This document shows, one piece after another, positions 44,614 to 53,088 of a stretch of DNA of 64,000 nt. Below the pieces are notes generated by a model, which worked only from the letters and a program-made list of their open reading frames with translations, did no database searches and was not told the DNA's origin. The stretch spans positions 3,348,001 through 3,412,000 of the forward strand of contig NZ_CP089214.1 of NCBI RefSeq assembly GCF_021183625.1, in the 5' to 3' direction. Numbering within the stretch: the first letter of the stretch is position 1; each line of letters starts with the position of its first letter. Source of the stretch: Nocardia asteroides. Its GTDB lineage: Bacteria > Actinomycetota > Actinomycetes > Mycobacteriales > Mycobacteriaceae. Made by a program: the position numbers and the translations under genes.

Positions 44614-45765
44614 ATGCGCAACCCCTGGACCGCGCCGGTGCGCGCACTCGCCGCGAGCGCCTGCGCGCTCGCCTGCGCCGCCACCCTCGCCGCCGGCCCC
44701 GCCGCCGCGCAGCCGGCGGCTGGCACGCCGCTCTCGGTCGAGCCGCTGCCCGCGGCGGCCGCGATGCCGGGGGCCGCGAGCACCGCCCGGCTCCTCTACC
44801 GGAGCAGCACCGTCGGCGAGGCGCCCGCGACGGCGAGCGCGGCGATCTACTTCCCGGCCGGGACCGCGCCCGACGGCGGCTGGCCGGTGATCGCCTGGGC
44901 GCACGGCACCGTCGGCCTCGGCGACGACTGCGCGTACAGCGTCGGCGGCCCGTCGGCGGTCGAGCGCGACCGCTCCTACCTCGGCGCCTGGCTGGCGCAG
45001 GGCTACGCGGTGGTCGCCGCCGACTACGCCGGGCTCGGCGTTCCCGGTGCGCATCCGTACCTGAACGGCCGGGTTGCGGCGCACAACGTGGTGGACGCGG
45101 TGCGCGCCGCGCACACCCGCTACCCGGAGCTGTCCAATCGCTGGGCCGTGGTCGGCCAGTCGCAGGGCGGCGGAGCCGCGGTCTTCACCGCGCGCTACGC
45201 CACCGAGTTCGGCGGGTCCGAGCTCGACTACCGCGGCGCCGTCGCCACCGGGCTGCCCGCCTACCTCGAGGAGGTGTTCCTCGCGCTCGGCCCGAACGTG
45301 CCGCCGGTCCCGCTCGGCAGCCACCTCACCGCCTACGTGCTCTACGTGCTCGACGGGCTGCGCCAGACCCACCCCGAGCTCGATATCGCGGGGCTGCTCA
45401 CCGACGAGGGCAGGAGCTGGCTCGCGCGCGCGGGCAGCACCTGCATCGAGCCCTTCTCCGAGGAACTGCGCGGCGTCGCCATCGGTGACCTGTTCGCGCG
45501 GCCGCTCGCGAGCCTGCCGGATGCCTTCGGTGTGCTGGCCCGCCAGTTCGGGCTGCCGGAGTCCGGCTACGACCGCCCGCTCTTCATCGGCCAGGGGCTC
45601 TACGACACCGACGTGGTGACCCCGCAGGCGCTGCGCTGGGCCGCCGTCACCGCCGCGAAGGGCGAGCCGATCCGGCTGCACACCTACCTCGACGACCACA
45701 GCGGAACTGTGAACGCCTCCCTCCCGGATTCCACGCCGTTCGTCCGCGAGCTCTTCGCCGGCTGA
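44614..45765 (+). CDS. Secreted lipase (LIP family)
   Basis: A 383-residue exported protein. The signal peptide (1-33) has a hydrophobic Ala-rich core and AAA-QP cleavage. The alpha/beta hydrolase domain has AWAHGT, nucleophile elbow GQSQGG with Ser183, an acid near DTDVVTP and His in DDHSGTVN. This is the secretory lipase family known from Candida LIP and nocardial/rhodococcal lipases; likely acts on triacylglycerol outside the cell. ATG 44614 has ACAGGAG upstream. Proximity to aceA/fadB2 and a CRP-type site fits lipid use. Confidence 0.87.
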   Translation: MRNPWTAPVRALAASACALACAATLAAGPAAAQPAAGTPLSVEPLPAAAAMPGAASTARLLYRSSTVGEAPATASAAIYFPAGTAPDGGWPVIAWAHGTVGLGDDCAYSVGGPSAVERDRSYLGAWLAQGYAVVAADYAGLGVPGAHPYLNGRVAAHNVVDAVRAAHTRYPELSNRWAVVGQSQGGGAAVFTARYATEFGGSELDYRGAVATGLPAYLEEVFLALGPNVPPVPLGSHLTAYVLYVLDGLRQTHPELDIAGLLTDEGRSWLARAGSTCIEPFSEELRGVAIGDLFARPLASLPDAFGVLARQFGLPESGYDRPLFIGQGLYDTDVVTPQALRWAAVTAAKGEPIRLHTYLDDHSGTVNASLPDSTPFVRELFAG

Positions 45766-46084
45766 CCGAACCCATAGCCGCCCGCTACCACCGAGCAACC
45801 CCGCAGCGGGGGCCGCGACGGTCCGGTGACAGCCCCCGGCTCACCGCCCGTAACCCGGGCGCAATCACACTCGAATAGCGTCGCGAAGATGTGTTACTCC
45901 GAACGCCGGACTGTGCTCGAACACAATGCCGGTCGAACCCCGCGCGGGGGGCCGCGAAGAGTTTCCGGAGCTCGCCCCTATTTGTCCCGTGGGGACGATA
46001 TGGTGTGCGTCACGTGCGACGACTTGGGGACGGGTGTCGATCACGATCGCCCGCCCGCGGCCGCACGCTGATCGGAGCAAGCTG
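45766..46084. other. Intergenic stretch, no gene supported
   Basis: 319 bp between the lipase and the XdhC-like gene. A short ccccg-cag-cgggg hairpin just after the lipase could be a weak terminator. The last 20 bp contain GGAG as the ribosome-binding site of the next gene. Short open frames here lack starts with ribosome-binding sites. A TGTG-N6-CACA sequence is present, but its spacing does not fit CRP. Confidence 0.6.
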
Positions 46085-47101
46085 ATGCGCGACATCGTCG
46101 ACGACCTGCTGCGGGTCTGGCATTCGGGCCGGACCGGCGGACTGGCCACCATCGTGCGCGCTGTCGGCTCCACCTCGTTGCCGGTGGGGGCCGCCACGCT
46201 GATCGATCCGGAGGGGGGTGTATTCGGATCGATCGCCTCCGGCCGGTTGGAGGAGGCGGTTTTCGAGGGGGCGCTGCGCGCGACCAGAACCGGGCATCGG
46301 GCACTGCACCGGTTCGATGTGCTCTCCGGGGTGGAGACCGCCTCGGACGGCGACGAGACCGTCGACATCTTCATCGAGCCCTTCTCCCGATGGACCTTCC
46401 CCGAGTTTCCGACGGTAGCCGCGGAGATCGCCGCGCACCGGCGGGTCACCGTCTTCACGGTGGTCTGGAATCCGGACCCGGACGTCATCGGGCAGCACCT
46501 GATCACCGACAAGAAGCACGCCACCGAGCTGGTCGCGCTCCCGGAGTCGGACGTCTTCGTTTCGTCGTTCTCGCCGCCGCCGCGGCTGATCGTCTTCGGT
46601 GCGAACGCCTACGCCGCCGCGCTCACCGCGCAGGCGAGGCTGATCGGCTGCCGGGTGACGATCTGCGATTCCCGGCCGGAGTTCGCGGTGCCGGAGTCGT
46701 TCCCCGGCGCCGAGGTGGTCTGCGACTGGCCGCACCGCTACCTGAACACCCTGGCCGCGCAGGGCGAGATCGAGAGCGACACCGGCATCGTCGTGCTCGC
46801 GCACGAGCCCAAGTTCGAGATTCCGCTGCTCACCGTCGCGCTCCGGCTGCCCGAGCTCGGCTACCTGGCGGCGCTCGGCTCCGCCACCGCGCACGGCCGC
46901 AGGCTGGACGATCTGCGCGCGGGCGGGTTCGACGAGCGCACGCTGGCCAAGCTGCACATCCCGGCAGGGCTCACCATGGGCGCGCGGAACCCGGCCGAGA
47001 CCGCGGTCTTCATCACCGCCGAGCTGCTCGCCGCCCGCGGCGGGCAGGCGGAGCGGCGCTCCTCGTGGTCGGAGCGGGCCGCCGTCGGGCTGAGCGGGTA
47101 G
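46085..47101 (+). CDS. XdhC/CoxI-family protein
   Basis: A 338-residue protein with an N-terminal XdhC/CoxI domain (VRAVGSTSLPVGAATLIDPEG) and a C-terminal XdhC Rossmann domain (RLIVFGANAYAAALTAQARL, then ICDSRPEFA, and LGSATAHGRRLDDLRAGG). Family members deliver or sulfurate molybdenum cofactor for xanthine dehydrogenase or CO dehydrogenase. No such enzyme is in the window, so the client is encoded elsewhere. ATG 46085 with GGAG upstream. Confidence 0.85.
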   Translation: MRDIVDDLLRVWHSGRTGGLATIVRAVGSTSLPVGAATLIDPEGGVFGSIASGRLEEAVFEGALRATRTGHRALHRFDVLSGVETASDGDETVDIFIEPFSRWTFPEFPTVAAEIAAHRRVTVFTVVWNPDPDVIGQHLITDKKHATELVALPESDVFVSSFSPPPRLIVFGANAYAAALTAQARLIGCRVTICDSRPEFAVPESFPGAEVVCDWPHRYLNTLAAQGEIESDTGIVVLAHEPKFEIPLLTVALRLPELGYLAALGSATAHGRRLDDLRAGGFDERTLAKLHIPAGLTMGARNPAETAVFITAELLAARGGQAERRSSWSERAAVGLSG

Positions 47102-47146
47102 CGCCGGGCGCGGATGGTTCGGCGCCCCGGGGTGGTTGCACCCGGG

Positions 47147-47821
47147 GTGAACCCACTGAGCACGCTGCTGGAGGCAGAGCTGCACATCGGCGGCTCCGCG
47201 ATCCTGTGGCGCGAGATCATCGGCAACGGCTTCGGGCTGGCCTCGGCCGTCGGCGGCATGCGGCGCCGGGTGTGGGCGTGGCCGGTCGGGATCATCGGAA
47301 ACGGGCTGCTGTTCACGGTGTTCGTCGGCGGCGTTTTCAACACGCCGCAGCAGGTGAACATGGCCGGGCAGGCCGGGCGGCAGCTGGTGTTCCTCGCGGT
47401 CGGGGTGTACGGGTGGTGGCGCTGGTACCGGAGCCGGGGCAGCGGGGCGCCCGCGGTGCTGCCGCGCTGGGCGACCGGGCGGGAGCGGGCGCTGCTCGTG
47501 CTCGCGATGCTGGTCGGAACGGGAGCGTTCGCGCTGCTCTTCGCGCGGATCGGCTCGTACGGGCCGCTGGCCGAGGCGTGGATCTTCACCGGCTCGGTGC
47601 TCGCCACCTACGGGATGGCGCGCGGGTTGGCGGAGTTCTGGCTGATCTGGATCGGGGTCGATCTGGTCGGCGTGCCGCTGCTGCTGAAGGCCGGGTACTA
47701 CCCGTCCGCGGTGCTTTACCTGGTGTACGCCGGGTTCGTGGTGTGGGGCTTCGTCGTGTGGGTGCGCAGCATGCGCCCGGCGGTGACCCCGCTCGCCAAT
47801 GCCGCGGCCGGAGCGGGCTGA
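47147..47821 (+). CDS. PnuC-like nicotinamide riboside/mononucleotide transporter
   Basis: A 224-residue membrane protein with about seven helices. PnuC features: LASAVGGMRRRVWAWPVGIIGN early, LVFLAVGVYGWWRWYRSRG, and the C-terminal FWLIWIGVDLVGVPLLLKAGYYPSAVLYL. GTG 47147 is the likely start. PnuC proteins take up nicotinamide riboside for NAD synthesis or related vitamins; no NAD genes are adjacent. Confidence 0.85.
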   Translation: MNPLSTLLEAELHIGGSAILWREIIGNGFGLASAVGGMRRRVWAWPVGIIGNGLLFTVFVGGVFNTPQQVNMAGQAGRQLVFLAVGVYGWWRWYRSRGSGAPAVLPRWATGRERALLVLAMLVGTGAFALLFARIGSYGPLAEAWIFTGSVLATYGMARGLAEFWLIWIGVDLVGVPLLLKAGYYPSAVLYLVYAGFVVWGFVVWVRSMRPAVTPLANAAAGAG

Positions 47822-47881
47822 TTCGCCGGTCGGCGGCGCTTCCCGCTTGCGCCCGCTGCCCAGGCGTGCAGAGTGGATGAC

Positions 47882-48811
47882 GTGATCCTCACCGTGACAA
47901 TGAGTCCCGCGTACGACACGACCTATCGGGTGGAGCGGCTGGAGCGCGGCGGGGCCCACCGGGTGAGTTCGGTGGAGCAGCGCATCGGGGGCAAGGGGGT
48001 CAACGTCACGCGGGTGCTGAACCAGCTCGGCCGCTACGCCAAGGCCACCGGTTTCGCCGATCACGCCTTCGCCGCCGCCGCCGAGCTGGAGCTGCCGAAC
48101 GATTTCGTGCTCGCACTCCCCTGGGTCCGGCGCACCCTGATGATCGGCGAATCCGCCGACGGCACCGCCACCGAATTCGCCGAGCCCGGCGCGCGGGTCT
48201 CCAATCCGCACGCCGCCGACCAGCTCTCGGTCCGCATCCGGGGCCTGCTTCCCGGCAGCACCGGGCTGGTGATCGCCGGAACCCTGCCGATCGGCATCGA
48301 GGACACCCTGCCCGCCGAACTCGCCGCCGCGGCCATCGAGGCGGGCGTCCCCACCGTCTGCGACCTCAGCGGCGAAGCGCTGCGGCTGGCCGCCCGAGTG
48401 CCCGGCGTCGTGCTCTGCGGCAGCTTCTCCGACCTGACCGGAGGCAGCGGCGACCTCGACGCGCTGCTCCCCGCCACCGAGCGGTTGATCGCGGGCGGGG
48501 CCGCGGGCGTCGTCGCCGTCCGCGGCCCCGCCGACCTGGTTGCCCGCACCCCCGACGGATGCTGGTGGGCCCGGCTCCCCGACCCACCCGCGGGCAACCC
48601 GACCGGTGCGGGCGATGCCGCCACCGCCGCGATCATCGCCGCCCTCTCGCACACCCCGTCCCCCGGTTGGCCCACCCTGCTCACCGACGCCGTCGCCACC
48701 TCCGCTGCCGCGGTCGTCGTTCCGGCTGCCGGGGAGATCGATCGGGCGTTGCGGGAGCGGGTCTTGTCCGAGGTGGTCGTCACCGAAGCCGAGCCGTCGC
48801 CGCTGCCCTGA
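47882..48811 (+). CDS. PfkB-family sugar kinase (1-phosphofructokinase-like)
   Basis: About 309 residues. The start ILTVTMSPAYDTTYRV matches the hexose-phosphate kinase (FruK/LacC) subgroup, with GGKGVNVTRVLNQLGRYA and the PfkB catalytic motif NPTGAGDAATAA. GTG 47882 is chosen for family fit; GTG 47873 is also in frame. No fructose PTS gene lies beside it. Its last 32 bases overlap the convergent AbiEii gene. Confidence 0.86.
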   Translation: MILTVTMSPAYDTTYRVERLERGGAHRVSSVEQRIGGKGVNVTRVLNQLGRYAKATGFADHAFAAAAELELPNDFVLALPWVRRTLMIGESADGTATEFAEPGARVSNPHAADQLSVRIRGLLPGSTGLVIAGTLPIGIEDTLPAELAAAAIEAGVPTVCDLSGEALRLAARVPGVVLCGSFSDLTGGSGDLDALLPATERLIAGGAAGVVAVRGPADLVARTPDGCWWARLPDPPAGNPTGAGDAATAAIIAALSHTPSPGWPTLLTDAVATSAAAVVVPAAGEIDRALRERVLSEVVVTEAEPSPLP

Positions 48812-49736
48812 GCTCCGGTTCGAGGGGCTCCCATGTCCCGCACACCGGGTTCCAGGTGCCTCCGGTGACCGTGCCGTCGAGCAGCGGGTTCAGGCAGCGG
48901 CCGAGCTGCTCCAGCGCGCTGGTGAGGGTGTGCAGCTCGGCCGGGAGCGTGGTCCGCCGGGCGAGGGCGCGATAGCCCTGCTCCCAGGCCGGAGCGGGCG
49001 AACGCACGGTGGCAGGCAGGTCGAGGTCCGGCCGGCGAGCGGGCTGTTCGGCCAGGACGAGCAGGGTGGTGGCGGCGTCGAAGGGGAAGCGGCGGATGAG
49101 GAGTACGAGGTCGACCAGGTCCCGCCATCGTGTCGAGGATTCCCGGCGTGGGCCGTGGTACTCGTACATGGCGGCGAGCTTGTCGGCGATCTGATCGGCG
49201 AGCGGGTAGCAGGCGAACGGCGGCGGTGGGACCACGTCGGGAATCTCCACCACCGGGATCGGTTCGATGCGATCGATCACTCCGATCGGGACCGCTCCGG
49301 CGGTGAGGTCGATCGGAAAGTGTTGCAGGGCCGCCGCTCCCAGGTAGGGCGTCGCACGCAGCTTCCAGACGTCCGAGTCACCCTCCCGGACCCGGCGCTG
49401 CCCTATCTCCAGCCGGAAGGTGATCCGGTCCAGCGAACTCGCCGTCGAGACGATGGCGCGTAGCTCGACGAAGGCCTGCTCCAGGTCGACGGCGCGCGGG
49501 TGCAACAGGTCTACATCTTCGCTGCTGCGCGCTCCCGGCAGCCGTACCAGCAGCCCCGCGCCGCCCTTCAAGACCCAGGGTGCGGCCGGGTCGGCGAAGA
49601 CCCGGGCGAGCAAGCGCTGCATGAAGAACTCGCGGCGCAGCTCCGCCGAAGGGCGGGTGACCGCGCGGGCGCGCGCCTGGATGCGATGGTTCAATGCTGC
49701 ACGGAACCCGTTGTCGGACAGATACTTCTGGGTCAC
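48780..49736 (-). CDS. AbiEii-type nucleotidyltransferase toxin
   Basis: A 318-residue DNA polymerase-beta-type nucleotidyltransferase. The active-site pattern WVLKGGAGLLVRLPGARSSEDVDLL holds the GG and the DxD metal ligands (DVD); a helical C-terminal part follows, with DQIADKLAAMYEY and RWRDLVDLVLLI typical of AbiEii. Family toxins use NTP to modify tRNA or otherwise halt growth. Start GTG 49736. It lies 26 bp after its antitoxin gene. Confidence 0.87.
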   Translation of the reverse strand: MTQKYLSDNGFRAALNHRIQARARAVTRPSAELRREFFMQRLLARVFADPAAPWVLKGGAGLLVRLPGARSSEDVDLLHPRAVDLEQAFVELRAIVSTASSLDRITFRLEIGQRRVREGDSDVWKLRATPYLGAAALQHFPIDLTAGAVPIGVIDRIEPIPVVEIPDVVPPPPFACYPLADQIADKLAAMYEYHGPRRESSTRWRDLVDLVLLIRRFPFDAATTLLVLAEQPARRPDLDLPATVRSPAPAWEQGYRALARRTTLPAELHTLTSALEQLGRCLNPLLDGTVTGGTWNPVCGTWEPLEPELRAAATARLR

Positions 49737-49762
49737 TGTGCACTGTCGCTCTCGCTCGGTCG

Positions 49763-50455
49763 CTAAGGGGGGTCGGGCGTTCGAAGCAGGTCGCCCGCGC
49801 CCGCGGGCACGCCGGCCACGCGGATGAAGGAGTCGACGAGCAGCCGCCCCGCTCCCAGGGAGACGCCGTAGTAGTGCGCGAAGGGGCGCAGGTGTTGCGC
49901 CAGCTCGGCGCGGGTGGTGTCGCCGCCGAGAATGGCGTCGCGCACGATCACGGCCAGGTGACCGCCGTCGATTCGCGCCTCGGCCAGATCGATGACCGTG
50001 CGCAGCGGCCGGGTGACCGGCAACCCGTGCGCCAGCCGCCAGTCCGCCGGGAGTAGCTCGGCCACGTGCAGTCCGACCTCGCGGCTCCTGGTCCCCCGTC
50101 GACGCGGCACAGTGAACTCGTACAGGTCCGCGTCGAGGTCGCCGAGTCCAAGCAGGCGGGCGGCCGACCGGTGGGACACCACCCCGAGCGGCACCTCGTC
50201 GGCGATCCGATCTCCGGCTCTTCGCGCCGGCTCGAACGCCAGCCACTCGGCGCGCATCAGATCTTCCGGTGACTCTGGGGTGCCGTAGAGGCGGTACACG
50301 CCGTGCCGGAGCCGCTCCAGCAGGCCGCTGTCCGCGAGCCGCTTCAGCTGTTGGACGGATACTCCGACCTCGCCCGCCTGCGCGGCAGTCAGGAGCCCCC
50401 ACTGCGTAGTGGCGATATCCGCGAGGGCGAGGAGCCAGCCCTGATCGCTTCGCAT
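49763..50455 (-). CDS. AbiEi-type antitoxin
   Basis: A 230-residue antitoxin. The N-terminal winged helix (TQWGLLTAAQAGEVGVSVQQL, then LLERLRHGVYRL) is followed by the AbiEi C-terminal domain (VVSHRSAARLLGLGDL, YEFTVP, TRPLRTVIDLAEARIDGGHL). It represses the operon and counters AbiEii as a type IV antitoxin; AbiE loci give abortive phage resistance. ATG 50455. An A/T-rich promoter stretch precedes it. Confidence 0.88.
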   Translation of the reverse strand: MRSDQGWLLALADIATTQWGLLTAAQAGEVGVSVQQLKRLADSGLLERLRHGVYRLYGTPESPEDLMRAEWLAFEPARRAGDRIADEVPLGVVSHRSAARLLGLGDLDADLYEFTVPRRRGTRSREVGLHVAELLPADWRLAHGLPVTRPLRTVIDLAEARIDGGHLAVIVRDAILGGDTTRAELAQHLRPFAHYYGVSLGAGRLLVDSFIRVAGVPAGAGDLLRTPDPP

Positions 50456-50486
50456 GCGTCAATTGTAAGAATGAAGACATCGAAAA

Positions 50487-51017
50487 TTACGCACTAAGGG
50501 AAATTATTGATGCACCGCGGTGGTGACCCAGCGGTACGACGCGCTGACTGTCGATGCCCCGGCGGCGGCGGACGGCGTGTCCGAGATCCGTCATGAAGGA
50601 ATCGGGGAGGCGGCGGGCGCCGGCGGTGAGGTCGACGGCGAGGTCCTGGTAGCCGAGGGCGAGTTCGGCGAGAAGTTCCCATGCCTCGTGCACCTGCCCC
50701 TTCGGGGCGGAGGAGAGGGCGGCGTGCGCGAGGGCGCAGTGCTGGGCCAGGCGGTCGAGGACGGAGCCGAGGGTTTCGGTGTGCATGCGGGCGCCGCCGC
50801 GCGGGACGGGGAGCTCGGTGGCGACCCAGTGGTCGATGGTGAGGGCGATGGTCTGGCGCCCGGCGTGGAAGTGGGTCGCGTCCACGTCCTCGCGCAGTCG
50901 GCGCTCGTGCAGCCCGGCCAGTAGGTGGATGCCGCGGAGCAGGGGGTGGTCGTCGCGGGGCTCCACTCGACAGGCGAGCAGTAGAACATCTTTGGCAGGC
51001 AGAACCACATGCTTCAT
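50487..51017 (-). CDS. DUF4254-like protein, copy 1
   Basis: A 176-residue helical protein. IDHWVATELPVPRGGARMHT followed by ETLGSVLDRLAQHCALAHAAL aligns with VDTWAARHLPAPRADARSSA followed by ETFGVVVDRIAYTQVRAYHLL in the gene at 52498-52941, so the two are paralogs. ATG 51017 overlaps the stop of the preceding small gene (ATGA). Function unknown. Confidence 0.72.
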   Translation of the reverse strand: MKHVVLPAKDVLLLACRVEPRDDHPLLRGIHLLAGLHERRLREDVDATHFHAGRQTIALTIDHWVATELPVPRGGARMHTETLGSVLDRLAQHCALAHAALSSAPKGQVHEAWELLAELALGYQDLAVDLTAGARRLPDSFMTDLGHAVRRRRGIDSQRVVPLGHHRGASIISLSA

Positions 51018-51334
51018 CTCGCCGCCCCCTGGAGTGGCCTCGCGACCGATGACCAGCCGAATCGGCGGCCCGGCTCGCCCCGACGCCCCTTCTCCCATGG
51101 CAATTCGTTGATGGCGAGGGTGACCGCCTCCAGCGTGGTGAGGCCGAGCAGCGAGGTCAGCCCCTGCAGCGTCGCCAGCTCCTCGACGGTGCGCATGGCG
51201 GCCGTCGCCTGCTCGGTGGTGAGTGTGCGCCCGCGCAGATACGAGACGACCCAGCCGTCCTCCGCCACGCGCCTGGCCTGATGTCTACTTCGTTCGGTCA
51301 CCATCCAGTGACCATCGATGACATGTACGGACAT
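51014..51334 (-). CDS. Conserved hypothetical protein coupled to DUF4254 copy 1
   Basis: A 106-residue soluble protein starting MSVHVIDGHWMVTERSRHQA. Features WVVSYLRGRTLTTEQATAAM and LLGLTTLEAVTLAINELPWE, helical with no membrane segment. ATG 51334 is closer to the divergent XRE gene than the longer frame start. It shares ATGA with the DUF4254 gene. No domain recognised. Confidence 0.65.
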   Translation of the reverse strand: MSVHVIDGHWMVTERSRHQARRVAEDGWVVSYLRGRTLTTEQATAAMRTVEELATLQGLTSLLGLTTLEAVTLAINELPWEKGRRGEPGRRFGWSSVARPLQGAAR

Positions 51335-51404
51335 AGCCCCTAACCCCTTGCTCTCCCCCGGTCGCCGACGGTGGCGAGACCGTGTGACAGCGCCCACGCT
51401 ACTG

Positions 51405-51431
51405 TCGTAAACTATACAAGTCAACTTACGA
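51405..51431. promoter_or_regulatory. Nested dyad in the divergent promoter of the XRE/DUF5753 gene
   Basis: TCGTAA (51405-51410) and TTACGA (51426-51431) form an inverted repeat. Inside it lies AAGT-ca-ACTT (51418-51427). This is the most A/T-rich part of the 134-bp divergent region and lies 38-64 bp upstream of the XRE ATG, so it may be both promoter and operator for the two directions. Confidence 0.5.
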
Positions 51432-51468
51432 TAAGAAGTCCAACGGCAGGCGGCAGTAGGATCCCGCC

Positions 51469-52353
51469 ATGCCCTTGTCACCCGCGGTCGCGCGTTGGGA
51501 GCTGGCACGGCGCTTGCGGCAGCGGCGCCTCGAGCTCGGTATCGGCGCCGCTGCACTCACCACGCAGCTCGACGTCTCGGCCGCTTACTGGTCGCACATC
51601 GAGAATGAGCGGAATCTGGTGCCCGAGGACAAACTCGAACAGCTTCTCGACATCCTGGAGATCGACGAGAGCGAACAGCACGAACTACTCGCCCTGCGCG
51701 AGGCCGCGCGGCAACGCGGCTGGTGGGCCGCGCATCCCGGGCTCTTCGACGAGGAGCTCACCCGCTACTACGGCATGGAGTGGGGCGCGCACACCATCCG
51801 CAGCTACGAGAGCGTGATGATGCCCGGGCTACTCCAGGGCGAGGAATTCATTCGCGCGCTGATGAATTCGCGCAGCGCCACCGTCGCGCCGGTCGAGGCG
51901 GAGGAGCGGGTGCGGGCGCGGCTCACCCGGCAGCGGCGGCTGACCGACGCGGAGGATCCGCTGCACCTCACCGTCGTGCTCGGCGAAGCGGTGCTGCACC
52001 AGCAGCTCGGCGGGGCCGAGGTGCTCGCCAGGCAGCTGCGGCACCTGGTCGCGGTGGCGGAGGAGCACCCGGCGACGGTCGACGTCCGCGTGATCCCCTT
52101 CGCCGACGCGGGTTTCGTGCCAGCGGGCTCCACCTTCCACCTGCTCGACTTCGACCGGCCCCGGCTCCCGACGCTCGCCTGGTACGAGTCGGCGGTCTTC
52201 GGCGAGACCGTCGTCGACGATCCGGCGCGCAACCAGAACCGGGTCCGCGACCTCACCTACCTCTTCGAACGCATGCACCGCGAGGCGCTCGGACGGGTCG
52301 AATCGCTTGCCCTGATTCTGGATCGGGCCGCAGCGTTGGAAGGTGCGCGATGA
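51469..52353 (+). CDS. XRE-family regulator with DUF5753 domain
   Basis: A 294-residue protein: N-terminal HTH (RLRQRRLELGIGAAALTTQLDVSAAYWSHIENE, about 14-46) and a DUF5753 domain (YYGMEWGAHTIRSYESVMMPGLLQ to FGETVVDDPARNQNRVRDL). This is the WhiJ-like class, usually paired with DUF397 partners in Streptomyces and Nocardia. ATG 51469. Stop and the DUF397 start overlap (ATGA). Confidence 0.93.
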   Translation: MPLSPAVARWELARRLRQRRLELGIGAAALTTQLDVSAAYWSHIENERNLVPEDKLEQLLDILEIDESEQHELLALREAARQRGWWAAHPGLFDEELTRYYGMEWGAHTIRSYESVMMPGLLQGEEFIRALMNSRSATVAPVEAEERVRARLTRQRRLTDAEDPLHLTVVLGEAVLHQQLGGAEVLARQLRHLVAVAEEHPATVDVRVIPFADAGFVPAGSTFHLLDFDRPRLPTLAWYESAVFGETVVDDPARNQNRVRDLTYLFERMHREALGRVESLALILDRAAALEGAR

Positions 52354-52532
52354 GCGAATGGTTCGTCTCGTCGTACTCGAGTGATCGGCAGACCTGCGTG
52401 GAGGTGCGGTTCCACGCGGGGCGCGTCGAGGTGCGCGACAGCAAATCGCCGGACGGCAGCCCTGTTCTGAGCTGGCCCGCGCATGAATGGACGGCATTCA
52501 CCGCAGCCTTTCGGGCGGGCGAACTTCGCTGA
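52350..52532 (+). CDS. DUF397 small protein
   Basis: A 60-residue DUF397 protein (WFVSSYSSDRQTCVEVRF, VRDSKSPDGSPVLSWPAHEWTAF). DUF397 proteins partner with WhiJ-type regulators, and some have been likened to antitoxin-like modulators. ATG 52350 overlaps the regulator's stop. The last 35 bases overlap the end of the convergent DUF4254 copy 2. Confidence 0.92.
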   Translation: MSEWFVSSYSSDRQTCVEVRFHAGRVEVRDSKSPDGSPVLSWPAHEWTAFTAAFRAGELR

Positions 52533-52941
52533 CATCGCGGTCGGCGGGTAATCGCACCCCACGGCGGCCGAAGCTCGTGACCAGGTCGGCGTAGCTGTCT
52601 GCCAGCTCGGCCAGCCGGTACCAGGCCGCGTGCACCCGGGGTGCCGCGAGGTCGTCGGCGGTCATGAGCAGGTGATAGGCACGGACCTGTGTATAGGCGA
52701 TGCGGTCGACGACAACGCCGAAGGTCTCGGCGGATGAGCGGGCGTCCGCGCGAGGCGCGGGTAGGTGACGCGCAGCCCAGGTGTCGACGGAAGATATGAG
52801 CTCCTCCCGTCGACCGGGAAATTCGAGCTCCTGGTACAGCGCTCCCAACTCGGTCGCAAGACGGGCTACCGGATGCGGACCCACGTGATGCCCCCTGATC
52901 GCCGCGCACAGTTCCTCCGCCGAGGGCGGCAGCTGGAACAT
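52498..52941 (-). CDS. DUF4254-like protein, copy 2
   Basis: A 147-residue helical protein: LPPSAEELCAAIRGHHVGPH, LATELGALYQELEFPGRREEL and HAAWYRLAELADSYADLVTSFG are the shared core with copy 1 at 50487-51017. ATG 52941 is adopted; GTG 52965 is an alternative. It is divergent from the GntR gene, and a GntR operator lies 53 bp beyond the outer start. Confidence 0.74.
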   Translation of the reverse strand: MFQLPPSAEELCAAIRGHHVGPHPVARLATELGALYQELEFPGRREELISSVDTWAARHLPAPRADARSSAETFGVVVDRIAYTQVRAYHLLMTADDLAAPRVHAAWYRLAELADSYADLVTSFGRRGVRLPADRDVSEVRPPERLR

Positions 52942-53017
52942 CGCCGTACGACCCCGATCGATCACGGAACCGATTCTTTCCAAGCAGGTTTCACTATTTC
53001 TCCCCCTTCGGCCAAAG

Positions 53018-53073
53018 TGGCTTGAGCCAGTGAAACACTGGACGGACAGCTCGTCAAGAGGTGGCTCAAGCCA
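53018..53073. promoter_or_regulatory. Paired GntR operators, TGGCTtgAGCCA
   Basis: Two 12-bp dyads, 53018-53029 (tggcttgagcca) and 53062-53073 (tggctcaagcca), are exact reverse complements of each other. Each has TGGCT/AGCCA arms. Their centres are 44 bp apart, about four helical turns, which would allow looping. The second is 15 bp from the GntR ATG. They likely repress the gntR-GNAT operon and perhaps the divergent DUF4254 gene. Confidence 0.75.
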
Positions 53074-53088
53074 GTAGTATTGGGCGGT

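Noticed and set aside
45912..45925. TGTG-N6-CACA as a CRP site
   Set aside because: CRP/GlxR sites have TGTG and CACA eight bases apart (TGTGA-N6-TCACA); the spacing here is six.
46010..48652. 880-codon open frame on the minus strand
   Set aside because: It runs antisense through the XdhC-like, PnuC-like and PfkB genes, all with clear family motifs. Its product is Arg/Gly/His-rich, as expected from a high-GC shadow frame.
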